Shown piece by piece: positions 1-5,666 of a DNA stretch of 7,529 nt. Each line of letters opens with the position of its first letter. Within the stretch, counting starts at the first letter, position 1. The position numbers and the translations under genes are program-made. The notes under the pieces were generated by a model. The model was not told where the DNA came from and did not search any database. It saw nothing but the letters and a program-made list of their open reading frames with translations. Source of the DNA: Nocardioidaceae bacterium (lineage in GTDB: Bacteria; Actinomycetota; Actinomycetes; Propionibacteriales; Nocardioidaceae). The stretch is from the NCBI GenBank assembly GCA_013696015.1, contig JACCZI010000076.1, positions 1 through 7,529 on the forward strand, in the 5' to 3' direction.

Positions 1-22
1 GGTGACGCGGCAGTCCGGATGG

Positions 23-244
23 TCAGGTCGAGTCCGGGCCCTTCGGCTCGGCGGGGGTGTCCGGACCCGACTCCCGGTCGACGTCCACCCGCCGCAGGTG
101 CTTGGCCATGCTCCGCAGCAGGAAGTACAACGCCACTGCCATGGCCATCACGACGACGAACCCCAGCAGACCCGGCTTGACCGTGTCCTCATCGACGGTC
201 AGCAGCAGTGGCGCCGCCCCCACCGCCACTGCTCCGGCGTTCAT
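23..244 (-). CDS. Small single-pass membrane protein encoded downstream of mca
   Basis: This is a 73-residue protein of unknown function. Residues about 25-43 (GLLGFVVVMAMAVALYFLL) form one clear membrane helix. It is followed by a basic stretch (RSMAKHLRR), which by the positive-inside rule places the C-terminus in the cytoplasm, and then by a polar, acidic and proline-rich tail. The short N-terminal part (AGAVAVGAAPLLL) is mildly hydrophobic but has no clear signal-peptidase site. The ATG overlaps the TGA of mca (ATGA), so translation is probably coupled to mca; its own ribosome site (AGG about 8 bases upstream) is weak. A small protein follows mca in mycobacteria as well (Rv1083, from memory), so the pairing is probably conserved. 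A role as membrane partner of Mca is inference only. The overlap, composition and synteny argue that the gene is real. Confidence 0.8.
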   Translation of the reverse strand: MNAGAVAVGAAPLLLTVDEDTVKPGLLGFVVVMAMAVALYFLLRSMAKHLRRVDVDRESGPDTPAEPKGPDST

Positions 245-1143
245 GGCGTGACCTGCAGCTCAGCCGCCGCTGAGTCGCGGTCGCGGATGCCGTGGAACAG
301 GTCGTCCTCGGGCAACTCCGCCGGCACGTGGGAGCGGACCAGCTCGAAGTCCTCGGTCGGCCACGCCGCCCGGTGCACCTCCAGTGGCACCGAGAACCAG
401 GGCCCGTTCGGGTCCACCTGCGTCGCGTGGGCGAGCAGCGCCCGGTCGCGGACCGCGAAGTAGTCAGCGCTGGGGACGCGGGTCGTGATCCGGGCCGCGT
501 GCTCGGGGTCGGGCGTCCACTCGGCGAGCCGCTCACCGTACGGGGACACGAACCCCCGGCTGACCATGGCGTCGTGCAGTGCCTGGGTGCGCTCGCGGTG
601 GAAGCTGTGGTGGTAGTACAGCTTGAGTGGCTGCCACACCGGGCCGCACCCTGAATAGCGGTCCGAGTCACCGGCCGCGTCGAACGCAGCCACGCTGATG
701 CGGTTGCACATGACATGGTCGGGGTGCGGGTAGCCGCCGTTCTCGTCGTACGTGGTGACGACGTGCGGCCGAAACGTACGCATCAACCTCACCAGAGGTG
801 CGGCGGCCTCGTCGAGCGGCAGCGCTGCGAAGCAGCCCTCCGGTAACGGCGGCGGCGGATCGCCCTCCGGCCAACCCGAGTCGACGAACCCGAGCCAGTC
901 CTGGGTCACGCCGAGGATCTCGCGGGCCCGCTCCATCTCCTGCCGGCGGATCTCGGCGATGTTGGACAAGACGTCGGGGCGGTCCATGGCGGGGTTCAAG
1001 ATCGAGCCACGCTCCCCGCCAGTACAGGTGACCACGTGGACATCGACGCCTTCGGCGACGTACCTCGCCGTCGTCGCCGCCCCCTTGCTGGACTCGTCGT
1101 CGGGGTGCGCGTGCACGTGCATCAAGCGCAGCTGCTTGGCCAC
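241..1143 (-). CDS. mca: Mycothiol S-conjugate amidase Mca
   Basis: This zinc-dependent amidase of the LmbE/PIG-L (MshB-like) fold acts in the cytosol. It cleaves S-conjugates of mycothiol with electrophiles into GlcN-inositol and an N-acetylcysteine conjugate (mercapturate) that is exported. The 300-residue length fits the family (mycobacterial Mca is about 290). The N-terminal motif HAHPDDESSKGA gives zinc ligands His13 and Asp16 with Asp15 as likely base; YPHPDHV supplies His140 and the third ligand His143. TGGERG, LGFVDSG and TTYDENGGYPHPDH are Mca/MshB signatures, and the whole protein resembles Mca more than MshB. The frame is open up to 1269, but GTG 1143 is chosen: AAGGAG lies 4 bases before it, homology begins at KQLRLM, and the extra upstream residues look non-coding. 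The ATGA overlap with the next gene shows an operon. A SigR/SigH-like promoter lies about 100 bases upstream. Confidence 0.95.
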   Translation of the reverse strand: MAKQLRLMHVHAHPDDESSKGAATTARYVAEGVDVHVVTCTGGERGSILNPAMDRPDVLSNIAEIRRQEMERAREILGVTQDWLGFVDSGWPEGDPPPPLPEGCFAALPLDEAAAPLVRLMRTFRPHVVTTYDENGGYPHPDHVMCNRISVAAFDAAGDSDRYSGCGPVWQPLKLYYHHSFHRERTQALHDAMVSRGFVSPYGERLAEWTPDPEHAARITTRVPSADYFAVRDRALLAHATQVDPNGPWFSVPLEVHRAAWPTEDFELVRSHVPAELPEDDLFHGIRDRDSAAAELQVTP

Positions 1144-1147
1144 TGCT

Positions 1148-1153
1148 CTCCTT
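1148..1153 (-). promoter_or_regulatory. Ribosome binding site that fixes the mca start
   Basis: AAGGAG on the minus strand lies 4 bases before GTG 1143. It decides in favour of this start over the upstream in-frame start at 1269, whose added 42 residues have no counterpart in known Mca proteins. Confidence 0.75.
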
Positions 1154-1245
1154 CGGCATTGTCGGGGCGGCCCGGCCACCCGACACAATGGTGACGGAGC
1201 ACCGCGCTGCTCCCGGCACTGGGCTGCCCGCCCGCCGTACGAGAC

Positions 1246-1272
1246 AACCCCAAAGGTGTGACCCGCCATTCC
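1246..1272 (-). promoter_or_regulatory. Putative SigR/SigH-type (thiol stress) promoter of mca
   Basis: On the minus strand GGGAAT (-35 core GGAAT at 1272-1268) is followed after 19 bases by GTT (1248-1246, in the context GGTTGTC). The ECF factors SigR (Streptomyces) and SigH (Mycobacterium) use GGAAT/GGAAC, a spacer of about 18 bases and GTT. mca is a known member of the SigR regulon in Streptomyces coelicolor, where mycothiol and Mca are tied to the SigR/RsrA thiol switch. Transcription would begin near 1238-1240, leaving a leader of about 95 bases before GTG 1143. The motif overlaps the beginning of the divergent DUF4307 gene. The match is by eye and the spacer is at the long end; the motif is short enough to occur by chance. 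Confidence 0.5.
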
Positions 1273-1702
1273 CAGGACAGGTTCCGATACCGCCGGGCAG
1301 GAACGGGCGCGGCTGCTCGCCGAGCGCTACGGTGCCCCGCGACGCTGGTCGCGTCGGTTGGTGATCTGCGGTGTCGCGCTGGTGGCGGTCGCCGGGCTCG
1401 GGTGGTTGCTGTGGACGGCGACCGCGTTGTCGTCGCCACCGGTCTCCGCACAGCTGCGTGGCTTCGCCATCGAGTCCGAGCACCTGACGTCGGTGACGAT
1501 CACCGTGCTGAGACGGCAGGGGGATGCGGTGCGCTGCCACGTGTACGCCCAGGCCACCGACCACGCGACCGTCGGTGAGCGTAGCTTCGACATTCCCGCT
1601 GGTGAGGCCGGCACGATCACCGTCGAGCAGGACATCGTCACGGAGCGGGCGGCCGTCAGCGGAGTGCTGCGCAGCTGCGAGGTCGCCGGCTCGGGCGGGT
1701 AA
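1268..1702 (+). CDS. DUF4307-type membrane protein, start uncertain
   Basis: This appears to be the DUF4307 family protein found beside greA and mca in actinobacteria (Rv1081c in M. tuberculosis, from memory); its function is unknown. The N-terminal cytoplasmic part contains LLAERYGAPRRWSRR. One membrane helix follows (about residues 31-53, LVICGVALVAVAGLGWLLW), then a beta-rich domain of about 90 residues predicted outside the membrane, with Cys90 and Cys137 that could form a disulfide. The start is a problem. The only ATG/GTG/TTG in this frame is TTG 1358, which would begin at the helix and lose the ERYG motif. The frame is open from 1262, so I place the start at ATT 1268, behind AAAGG at 1252-1256. 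CTG 1313 (AGGAA at 1299-1303) is another option. Alternatively GTG 1258 is the start and one extra C in the CCC run at 1262-1264 breaks the frame. The 3' end is secure. Confidence 0.7.
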   Translation: MPRTGSDTAGQERARLLAERYGAPRRWSRRLVICGVALVAVAGLGWLLWTATALSSPPVSAQLRGFAIESEHLTSVTITVLRRQGDAVRCHVYAQATDHATVGERSFDIPAGEAGTITVEQDIVTERAAVSGVLRSCEVAGSGG

Positions 1703-1727
1703 GGATCAGACGTCCGAGGGCATCTCT

Positions 1728-1736
1728 TGATACTGT
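1728..1736 (+). promoter_or_regulatory. Possible extended -10 promoter of greA
   Basis: TGATACTGT fits the extended -10 form TGn followed by a TAnnnT hexamer (TACTGT, 1731-1736). No good -35 hexamer is visible 16-18 bases upstream, as is common for extended -10 promoters. Transcription would start near 1743, giving a leader of about 55 bases before GTG 1798. This would let greA be expressed apart from the DUF4307 gene, which ends 95 bases before greA. Confidence 0.35.
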
Positions 1737-1782
1737 CCTGCGACGCCCGGACGCGACGTGTCGTGCGGCGCGCAGACCCTGC

Positions 1783-1788
1783 AAGGAG
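1783..1788 (+). promoter_or_regulatory. Ribosome binding site of greA
   Basis: A perfect AAGGAG stands 9 bases before GTG 1798. It supports that start over any later in-frame codon. Confidence 0.75.
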
Positions 1789-1797
1789 CTCCAACTC

Positions 1798-2307
1798 GTG
1801 ACTTCACCAACCGATGAGAACGTGACCTGGCTGACCCAGGAGGCTTTCGACCGCCTGTGTTCCGAGCTGGAACATCTTCGCGGCCCTGAGCGTGCGGAGC
1901 TGGCCGCGCGGATCGGCGAGGCTCGCGAAGAGGGTGACCTGCGGGAGAACGGCGGCTACCACGCCGCCAAGGAGGAGCAGGGCAAGTCCGAGGCCCGGAT
2001 CCGACAGCTCGAGGACATGGTGCGCCGGGCTCGTGTTGGTGAGCAGCCGACCGCAGAGGGCGTCGTCGAGGCGGGAACCGTCGTCACCGTGCGGTTCGTC
2101 GGCGACGACGACGCTCAGACGTTCCTGCTCGGCTCTCGGGAGCTCCTCGCGCTCGACGACTCGGTCGAGTTCGACGTCTACTCGCCGCAGTCACCGCTGG
2201 GCAGCGCGATCCTCGGCAAGCGGGCCGGCGAGAACGCCACGTACGCCGCCCCCAACGGCCGCCACGTCAGTGTCGAGATCATCGACACCCAGCCCTACCG
2301 AAGCTGA
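1798..2307 (+). CDS. greA: Transcription elongation factor GreA
   Basis: GreA enters the secondary channel of stalled, backtracked RNA polymerase and stimulates cleavage of the extruded 3' RNA end so that elongation resumes. The protein has 169 residues, slightly longer than the usual 158-165. Residues about 12-80 form the antiparallel coiled coil (LTQEAFDRLCSELEHLRG ... ARIRQLEDMVRRARV). The acidic tip carries EEGDLRENGGYHAAKEEQ, where Asp47 and Glu50 match the catalytic Asp41/Glu44 of E. coli GreA. The C-terminal FKBP-like domain (about 88-165) shows SPLGSAILGKRAGE and ends VSVEIIDTQPY. The GTG start is supported by AAGGAG nine bases upstream. The gene lies downstream of the DUF4307 gene on the same strand and runs convergently into the ABC permease gene, with paired stem-loops 30-90 bases after its stop. 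Confidence 0.97.
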   Translation: MTSPTDENVTWLTQEAFDRLCSELEHLRGPERAELAARIGEAREEGDLRENGGYHAAKEEQGKSEARIRQLEDMVRRARVGEQPTAEGVVEAGTVVTVRFVGDDDAQTFLLGSRELLALDDSVEFDVYSPQSPLGSAILGKRAGENATYAAPNGRHVSVEIIDTQPYRS

Positions 2308-2337
2308 GGTCCTCGCCCGCAGCCCGGTCGGTGCCAC

Positions 2338-2371
2338 GCGTCCCTATCCCATGTTCACATGGGATAGACGC
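2338..2371. terminator. Stem-loop 1 of convergent intergenic region, probable bidirectional terminator
   Basis: TATCCCATGT (2345-2354) and ACATGGGATA (2357-2366) are perfect inverted copies around a 2-base centre. The stem continues outward as GCGTC (2338-2342) with GACGC (2367-2371) after a 2-base bulge (CC, 2343-2344). The site begins 30 bases after the greA stop. No T-run follows on either strand, so it is not a classical Rho-independent terminator, but actinobacterial terminators often lack the U tract. It could instead be a protein-binding palindrome. Confidence 0.55.
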
Positions 2372-2372
2372 A

Positions 2373-2400
2373 CTTCCAATGGGTCCGAACCCATTGGAAG
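2373..2400. terminator. Stem-loop 2 of convergent intergenic region, perfect 12-bp palindrome
   Basis: CTTCCAATGGGT (2373-2384) and ACCCATTGGAAG (2389-2400) pair perfectly around the tetraloop CCGA. Stem-loop 1 ends only one base earlier, so the two form a tandem pair that could stop transcripts from greA and from the ABC permease. No T-run is present. The arm CCATTGGAAG recurs at 2411-2420, which a simple terminator would not need. Confidence 0.55.
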
Positions 2401-2420
2401 CGACCCTCAGCCATTGGAAG
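2391..2420. repeat. Direct repeat CCATTGGAAG, two copies 20 bases apart
   Basis: CCATTGGAAG occurs at 2391-2400 (right arm of stem-loop 2) and again at 2411-2420. Its inverse is at 2373-2382, making three copies in 48 bases. The third copy lies between short inverted CAGC (2408-2411) and GCTG (2420-2423). Confidence 0.8.
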
Positions 2421-2481
2421 CTGTCGTCGTCGCGCGAAGGCTGGGCGTCGTCGTGCAAGAGCTGGCGTCGTCGCCGTGGGC
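2420..2481. repeat. Degenerate ~20-base tandem repeat, three units
   Basis: Three units begin with GCTG and contain CGTCGTCG, at 2420-2439, 2440-2460 and 2461-2481 (20, 21 and 21 bases). They continue the 20-base spacing of the CCATTGGAAG copies just upstream. The unit ends diverge (GCGCGAAG, TGCAAGA, CCGTGGGC). No gene fits the stretch on either strand. Confidence 0.6.
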
Positions 2482-2511
2482 GCTGCAGCCTGCGAGGGAG
2501 CCGCCGGGGAG

Positions 2512-3363
2512 TCAGCGGGTGACGGCCTTTTGGTACTTGCGGACGGCCAGCCACGAGAACAGCACGATGATCGCCGCGAGGTAGATGAACGTGAGCGCCA
2601 CCGGGTGGTCACCGGCAAAGCTGTCCGGCCGGTTGCCCACCGGGTTGCCGAACAGGTCGCGCACCGAGAGCGCGACGGCGCTGATCGGGTTCCACTCGGC
2701 GACGGGCTGCAGCCAGCCGGGCATGTACGAGGGGTCGACGAAGGCGTTGGAGATGAACGTCAGCGGGAAGAGCCAGATCAGGCCTGCGGACGCCGCCACC
2801 TCGGCGCTCTTGACGCTCAGGCCGATCAGCGCGCCAACCCACAGCATCGCGAACGTGAAGAGCAACAAGATGAAGACGGCCAGCGCGGCCTCGGCCACGG
2901 TGGAGCGGATCCGCCATCCCACCACCAGTCCGCACAGCATCAGCACCACCAGCACGAACGCGTTGAACACCAGGTCGCCGACGACGCGCCCGGTGATCAC
3001 CGCAGAGCGAGCGATCGGTAGCGAGCGGAACCGGTCGACCAGACCCTTCTTCATGTCGTCGGCCAGCCCGACCGAGCTCGATGCGACCGCGAACGCCATG
3101 GTCTCGGCAAAGATGCCCCCCATCAGAAACTCGCGGTAGACCCGAGGGTCGTTGCTGCCCCCCACCGAGATCGAGCCGCCGAACACGTACGCGAACAACA
3201 CCACGAACATGATCGGCTGGATCGTCCCGTAGACGACCATGTCGGGCTGCCGCGGTAGCCGCTTGAGGTTGCGCCAGACCAGGACCAGACCGTTGGCGAC
3301 CGCGCTCGGCTTCGCCCCGGGTGTCTCGGCACGCACCTGCGGCGGCGTGGTCGTGGCCGTCAT
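2512..3363 (-). CDS. ABC-2 type (DrrB-like) transporter permease
   Basis: This is the membrane subunit of an ABC-2 exporter, partner of the ATPase encoded directly upstream. The 283 residues begin with a polar segment and then show about six hydrophobic spans: roughly 45-66 (IQPIMFVVLFAYVFGGSI), 83-100, 127-149 (VGDLVFNAFVLVVLMLCGLVVGW), 157-178, 187-210 and 257-275. Between spans 2 and 3, GLADDMKKGLVDRFRSLPIARSAVITGRV is the conserved cytoplasmic coupling segment of ABC-2/DrrB/NodJ permeases. The ATG overlaps the ATPase TGA by one base (TGATG), and GAGGAG lies 7 bases upstream, so the two are co-translated. The DrrA-type partner suggests export of a hydrophobic compound such as a drug or lipid; the real substrate cannot be read from the sequence. 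The gene faces greA across the repeat-rich gap. Confidence 0.93.
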   Translation of the reverse strand: MTATTTPPQVRAETPGAKPSAVANGLVLVWRNLKRLPRQPDMVVYGTIQPIMFVVLFAYVFGGSISVGGSNDPRVYREFLMGGIFAETMAFAVASSSVGLADDMKKGLVDRFRSLPIARSAVITGRVVGDLVFNAFVLVVLMLCGLVVGWRIRSTVAEAALAVFILLLFTFAMLWVGALIGLSVKSAEVAASAGLIWLFPLTFISNAFVDPSYMPGWLQPVAEWNPISAVALSVRDLFGNPVGNRPDSFAGDHPVALTFIYLAAIIVLFSWLAVRKYQKAVTR

Positions 3364-4349
3364 CAGGCTGCTCCTCGCCGGGTGTCGGTGGCCTCGGCCC
3401 GCTCTGCGGCATGGCCGGTGAGAGTCAGGAAGACGTCATCCAAGGTCGGGCGGCGCAACCCGATGTCGTCGATCCCCACGCCCTCGGCGTCGAGGTCGCG
3501 GATGATCGATACGAGCACCGAGGCGCCTCCGGACGAGGCGACCGTGAGCCGGCGATGCCGCTCCTCGATGCCGACGTCGTCCTCGCAGTGCCGCCGCAAC
3601 ACCGAGGCGGCGACCCCGACCTGGTCGGCCTCGTGCACGACGACCTCGATCCGCTCCCCACCCACGCTGGCCTTCAGTGAGTCCGCCGTGCCCTCCGCGA
3701 TCACGCGACCCTGGTCGATCACCGCGATGTTGTCCGCGAGGATGTCGGCCTCCTCGAGGTACTGCGTGGTCAGCAGCAGGGTCACCCCCTCACGGACCCG
3801 CCGCCGGATCACCTCCCACAGCTCGATCCGGCTCTTGGGGTCGAGCCCGGTGGTCGGCTCGTCGAGGAACAGCACCCGCGGCTGGGCCACCAGGGCACCG
3901 GCCAGGTCGAGGCGGCGCTTCATCCCTCCGGAGTAGTCCTTGGTGGTGCGCTCCGCCGCCTCGGACAGGTCGAAGACCTCGAGCAGCTCGGCGGCCCGGT
4001 CCCGCGCCTGCGCCGAGGGCAGGCCGTACAGCCGGCCGAACATCCACAGGTTCTCGCGCCCGGTGAGGTTCTCGTCGACCGCCGAGAACTGCCCCGACAG
4101 TCCGATCAGGGACCGTACGATGTCGGGCTCGCGGGCCACGTTGTGCCCGAGCACGCGGGCGCTGCCCTCATCGGCGTCGAGCAGCGTTGCGAGGATCCGC
4201 ACCGTCGTCGTCTTGCCGGAGCCGTTGGGCCCCAGCAGCCCCAAGACGGTGCCTTCGGGGATCGCCAGGTCGAGGCCATCGAGTGCCCGCACCGACTCTT
4301 TGCGACTCCGAAACACCTTGGTGAGGCCGGCCACCTCGACTGCCGCCAT
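3363..4349 (-). CDS. DrrA-family ABC transporter ATP-binding protein
   Basis: This cytoplasmic ATPase powers the ABC-2 permease encoded next. The 328-residue length matches DrrA (daunorubicin resistance ATPase, about 330). In order: Walker A GPNGSGKT (40-47), Q-loop Gln87 in SGQFSAVDENLTGRENL, signature YSGGMKRRL (139-147), Walker B VLFLDEP (Asp163, Glu164), D-loop GLD (168-170), and a switch position TTQYLEEAD with Gln196 where most ABC ATPases have His. The C-terminal extension ends with LDDVFLTLTGH (303-313), the LDEVFL-type motif of DrrA used in coupling to the permease. The frame is open to GTG 4379, but ATG 4349 is chosen because GAGGAGG lies 5 bases before it and similarity begins at AVEVAGLTKVFR. 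The gene starts 78 bases after ilvA; no convincing promoter was seen in that gap, so read-through from ilvA is possible. Confidence 0.95.
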   Translation of the reverse strand: MAAVEVAGLTKVFRSRKESVRALDGLDLAIPEGTVLGLLGPNGSGKTTTVRILATLLDADEGSARVLGHNVAREPDIVRSLIGLSGQFSAVDENLTGRENLWMFGRLYGLPSAQARDRAAELLEVFDLSEAAERTTKDYSGGMKRRLDLAGALVAQPRVLFLDEPTTGLDPKSRIELWEVIRRRVREGVTLLLTTQYLEEADILADNIAVIDQGRVIAEGTADSLKASVGGERIEVVVHEADQVGVAASVLRRHCEDDVGIEERHRRLTVASSGGASVLVSIIRDLDAEGVGIDDIGLRRPTLDDVFLTLTGHAAERAEATDTRRGAA

Positions 4350-4354
4350 GCGGG

Positions 4355-4361
4355 CCTCCTC
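4355..4361 (-). promoter_or_regulatory. Ribosome binding site fixing the ABC ATPase start
   Basis: GAGGAGG on the minus strand is followed by a 5-base spacer and ATG 4349. The alternative GTG 4379 would make this element part of the coding region and add ten residues not typical of the family. Confidence 0.75.
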
Positions 4362-4427
4362 GGCATTGGCGCCTGTCACGTCTACACCGCGCAGCGTGCC
4401 GAGGGTCCACCTTATTCCGGCCGCGTA

Positions 4428-5651
4428 TCAGTCGATCGAGACCGCGTACCCGGCTTCGCGCAGCCGCTCGGTGCACCGGTTGCAGTGGTCCGCGCCTCGC
4501 GTCTCCACCTGGACAGATACCTCGACCTCGTCGACGTTCAGCCGGGCCGAGGTGCGCTCGTGGACGACCTCGATCACGTTGACCTGCAGGCCGGCCAGCT
4601 CGTCGAGCATCCGCACCAGCTCGCCGGGACGGTCGGGGATGCGGACCCGGAGGATCAGGTAGCGCCGCTCCGCCGCCAACCCGTGCCGCATCACGTGCAT
4701 CAGCAGCAGCGGGTCGATGTTCCCCCCGGACAGGATCACCGCGACCGGACCCTCGAACGCGCCGGGGGAATCGAGCAGCGCAGCCGCCGCGGCGGCGCCG
4801 GACGGCTCGACCACCAGCTTGGCCCGCTCGAGCAGGATCAGCAGCGCCGAGCTGAGCGACTCCTCCGACACCGTCACCAGCTGGTCGACGTGTTCCTGGA
4901 TCGCCGCGAACGGCACGTCACCGGGCCGCGACAGCGCGATGCCGTCGGCCATCGTGGTGCCCAGATTCACGGTGAGAGGGCGTCCGGCCGCAAGTGAGGG
5001 CGGGTACGCAGCCGCCTTCTCGGCCTGCACACCTACCATCCGTACGTCTGGGCGACGTGAGTGCATCGCGGTCGCGATCCCCGCCGCGAGGCCGCCACCC
5101 CCGACGGCCACGATGACGGTGGCGCAGTCCGGCAGCTGGTCGAGCAGCTCGAGACCGATCGTGCCCTGGCCGGCCACGATGTCGGGGTGGTCGAAGGGGT
5201 GGATGAACACGGCGCCGGTCGAGCCGGCGAAGTCGCGGGCCGCCTGCAGGGCGTGGTCAACCGACGACCCCACGAGCCGCACATCCGCACCGTACTGCCG
5301 CGTCGCTTTCTCCTTGGTGATGGGCGCGCCTGCGGGCATGAAGACCGTCGAACGCGTCCCGAGCAGCGTCGCCGCCAGCGCCACCCCCTGGGCGTGGTTC
5401 CCGGCGCTGGCCGCGACCACGCCTTGGGCCTGCTCCTCCGGGCTGAGCTTGGCGATGCGGACGTAGGCGCCGCGCAGCTTGAACGACCCGGTGCGCTGGA
5501 GGTTCTCGCACTTGAGGTGCACGGGGACCCCGGCCAGCTCCGACAGGGACCGCGAGCTTTGCAGCGGACTGGGCTCGATCACGCCCTGCAGCAGCTCCCG
5601 GGCCGCCGCGATGTCGTCGAGCGTCACCGTCGCCACAGCAGGAGCTGTCAT
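4428..5651 (-). CDS. ilvA: Threonine ammonia-lyase (threonine deaminase), medium form with ACT domain
   Basis: This PLP enzyme converts L-threonine to 2-oxobutanoate and ammonia, the first committed step toward isoleucine; it also acts on serine. The 407 residues form a fold-type II catalytic domain (1-325) and a C-terminal ACT domain (about 330-407, YLILRVRIPDRPGELVRMLDEL), the usual layout of the medium form. Lys58 in TGSFKLRGA binds PLP, SAGNHAQG (82-89) contacts the substrate, GGGG (184-187) holds the cofactor phosphate, and Ser308 in SGGN faces the pyridine nitrogen. The single ACT domain suggests effector control, though biosynthetic versus catabolic use cannot be settled here. The C-terminus carries Cys390-x2-Cys393. 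ATG 5651 is preferred over TTG 5657; the ribosome site is weak (AGG nine bases upstream). It starts 21 bases after the PhoD-like gene, so the two are probably co-transcribed. Confidence 0.94.
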   Translation of the reverse strand: MTAPAVATVTLDDIAAARELLQGVIEPSPLQSSRSLSELAGVPVHLKCENLQRTGSFKLRGAYVRIAKLSPEEQAQGVVAASAGNHAQGVALAATLLGTRSTVFMPAGAPITKEKATRQYGADVRLVGSSVDHALQAARDFAGSTGAVFIHPFDHPDIVAGQGTIGLELLDQLPDCATVIVAVGGGGLAAGIATAMHSRRPDVRMVGVQAEKAAAYPPSLAAGRPLTVNLGTTMADGIALSRPGDVPFAAIQEHVDQLVTVSEESLSSALLILLERAKLVVEPSGAAAAAALLDSPGAFEGPVAVILSGGNIDPLLLMHVMRHGLAAERRYLILRVRIPDRPGELVRMLDELAGLQVNVIEVVHERTSARLNVDEVEVSVQVETRGADHCNRCTERLREAGYAVSID

Positions 5652-5666
5652 GCCCAAGAGCCTACG

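Noticed and set aside
1..22. Bases before the small membrane protein's stop
   Set aside because: Too short to hold a supported feature; no stem-loop or start site was seen.
1144..1269. N-terminal extension of mca by 42 residues
   Set aside because: Known Mca proteins start a few residues before the HAHPDDE motif, a good AAGGAG precedes GTG 1143, and the extra residues are Arg/Gly/Pro-rich with no family resemblance. The stretch also holds the likely promoter.
668..1564. Minus-strand open frame of 298 codons across mca and the DUF4307 gene
   Set aside because: It overlaps mca in another frame and runs antisense to the DUF4307 gene. Its Arg/Gly-rich composition shows it is a shadow.
2279..2618. 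Minus-strand open frames through the intergenic repeats (ending near 2279 and 2355)
   Set aside because: They consist of the palindromes and tandem repeats translated, have Arg/Pro-rich composition and no ribosome site, and overlap the end of greA or the permease.
4350..4427. Promoter for the ABC genes in the ilvA/ATPase gap
   Set aside because: TAAGGT and GTGACA look-alikes exist on the minus strand but no pair with acceptable spacing was found, so none is annotated.
4143..4997. Plus-strand open frame of 284 codons antisense to the ABC ATPase and ilvA
   Set aside because: It is low-complexity, Arg/Gln/Val-rich shadow translation opposite two well-supported genes, with no ribosome site of note.
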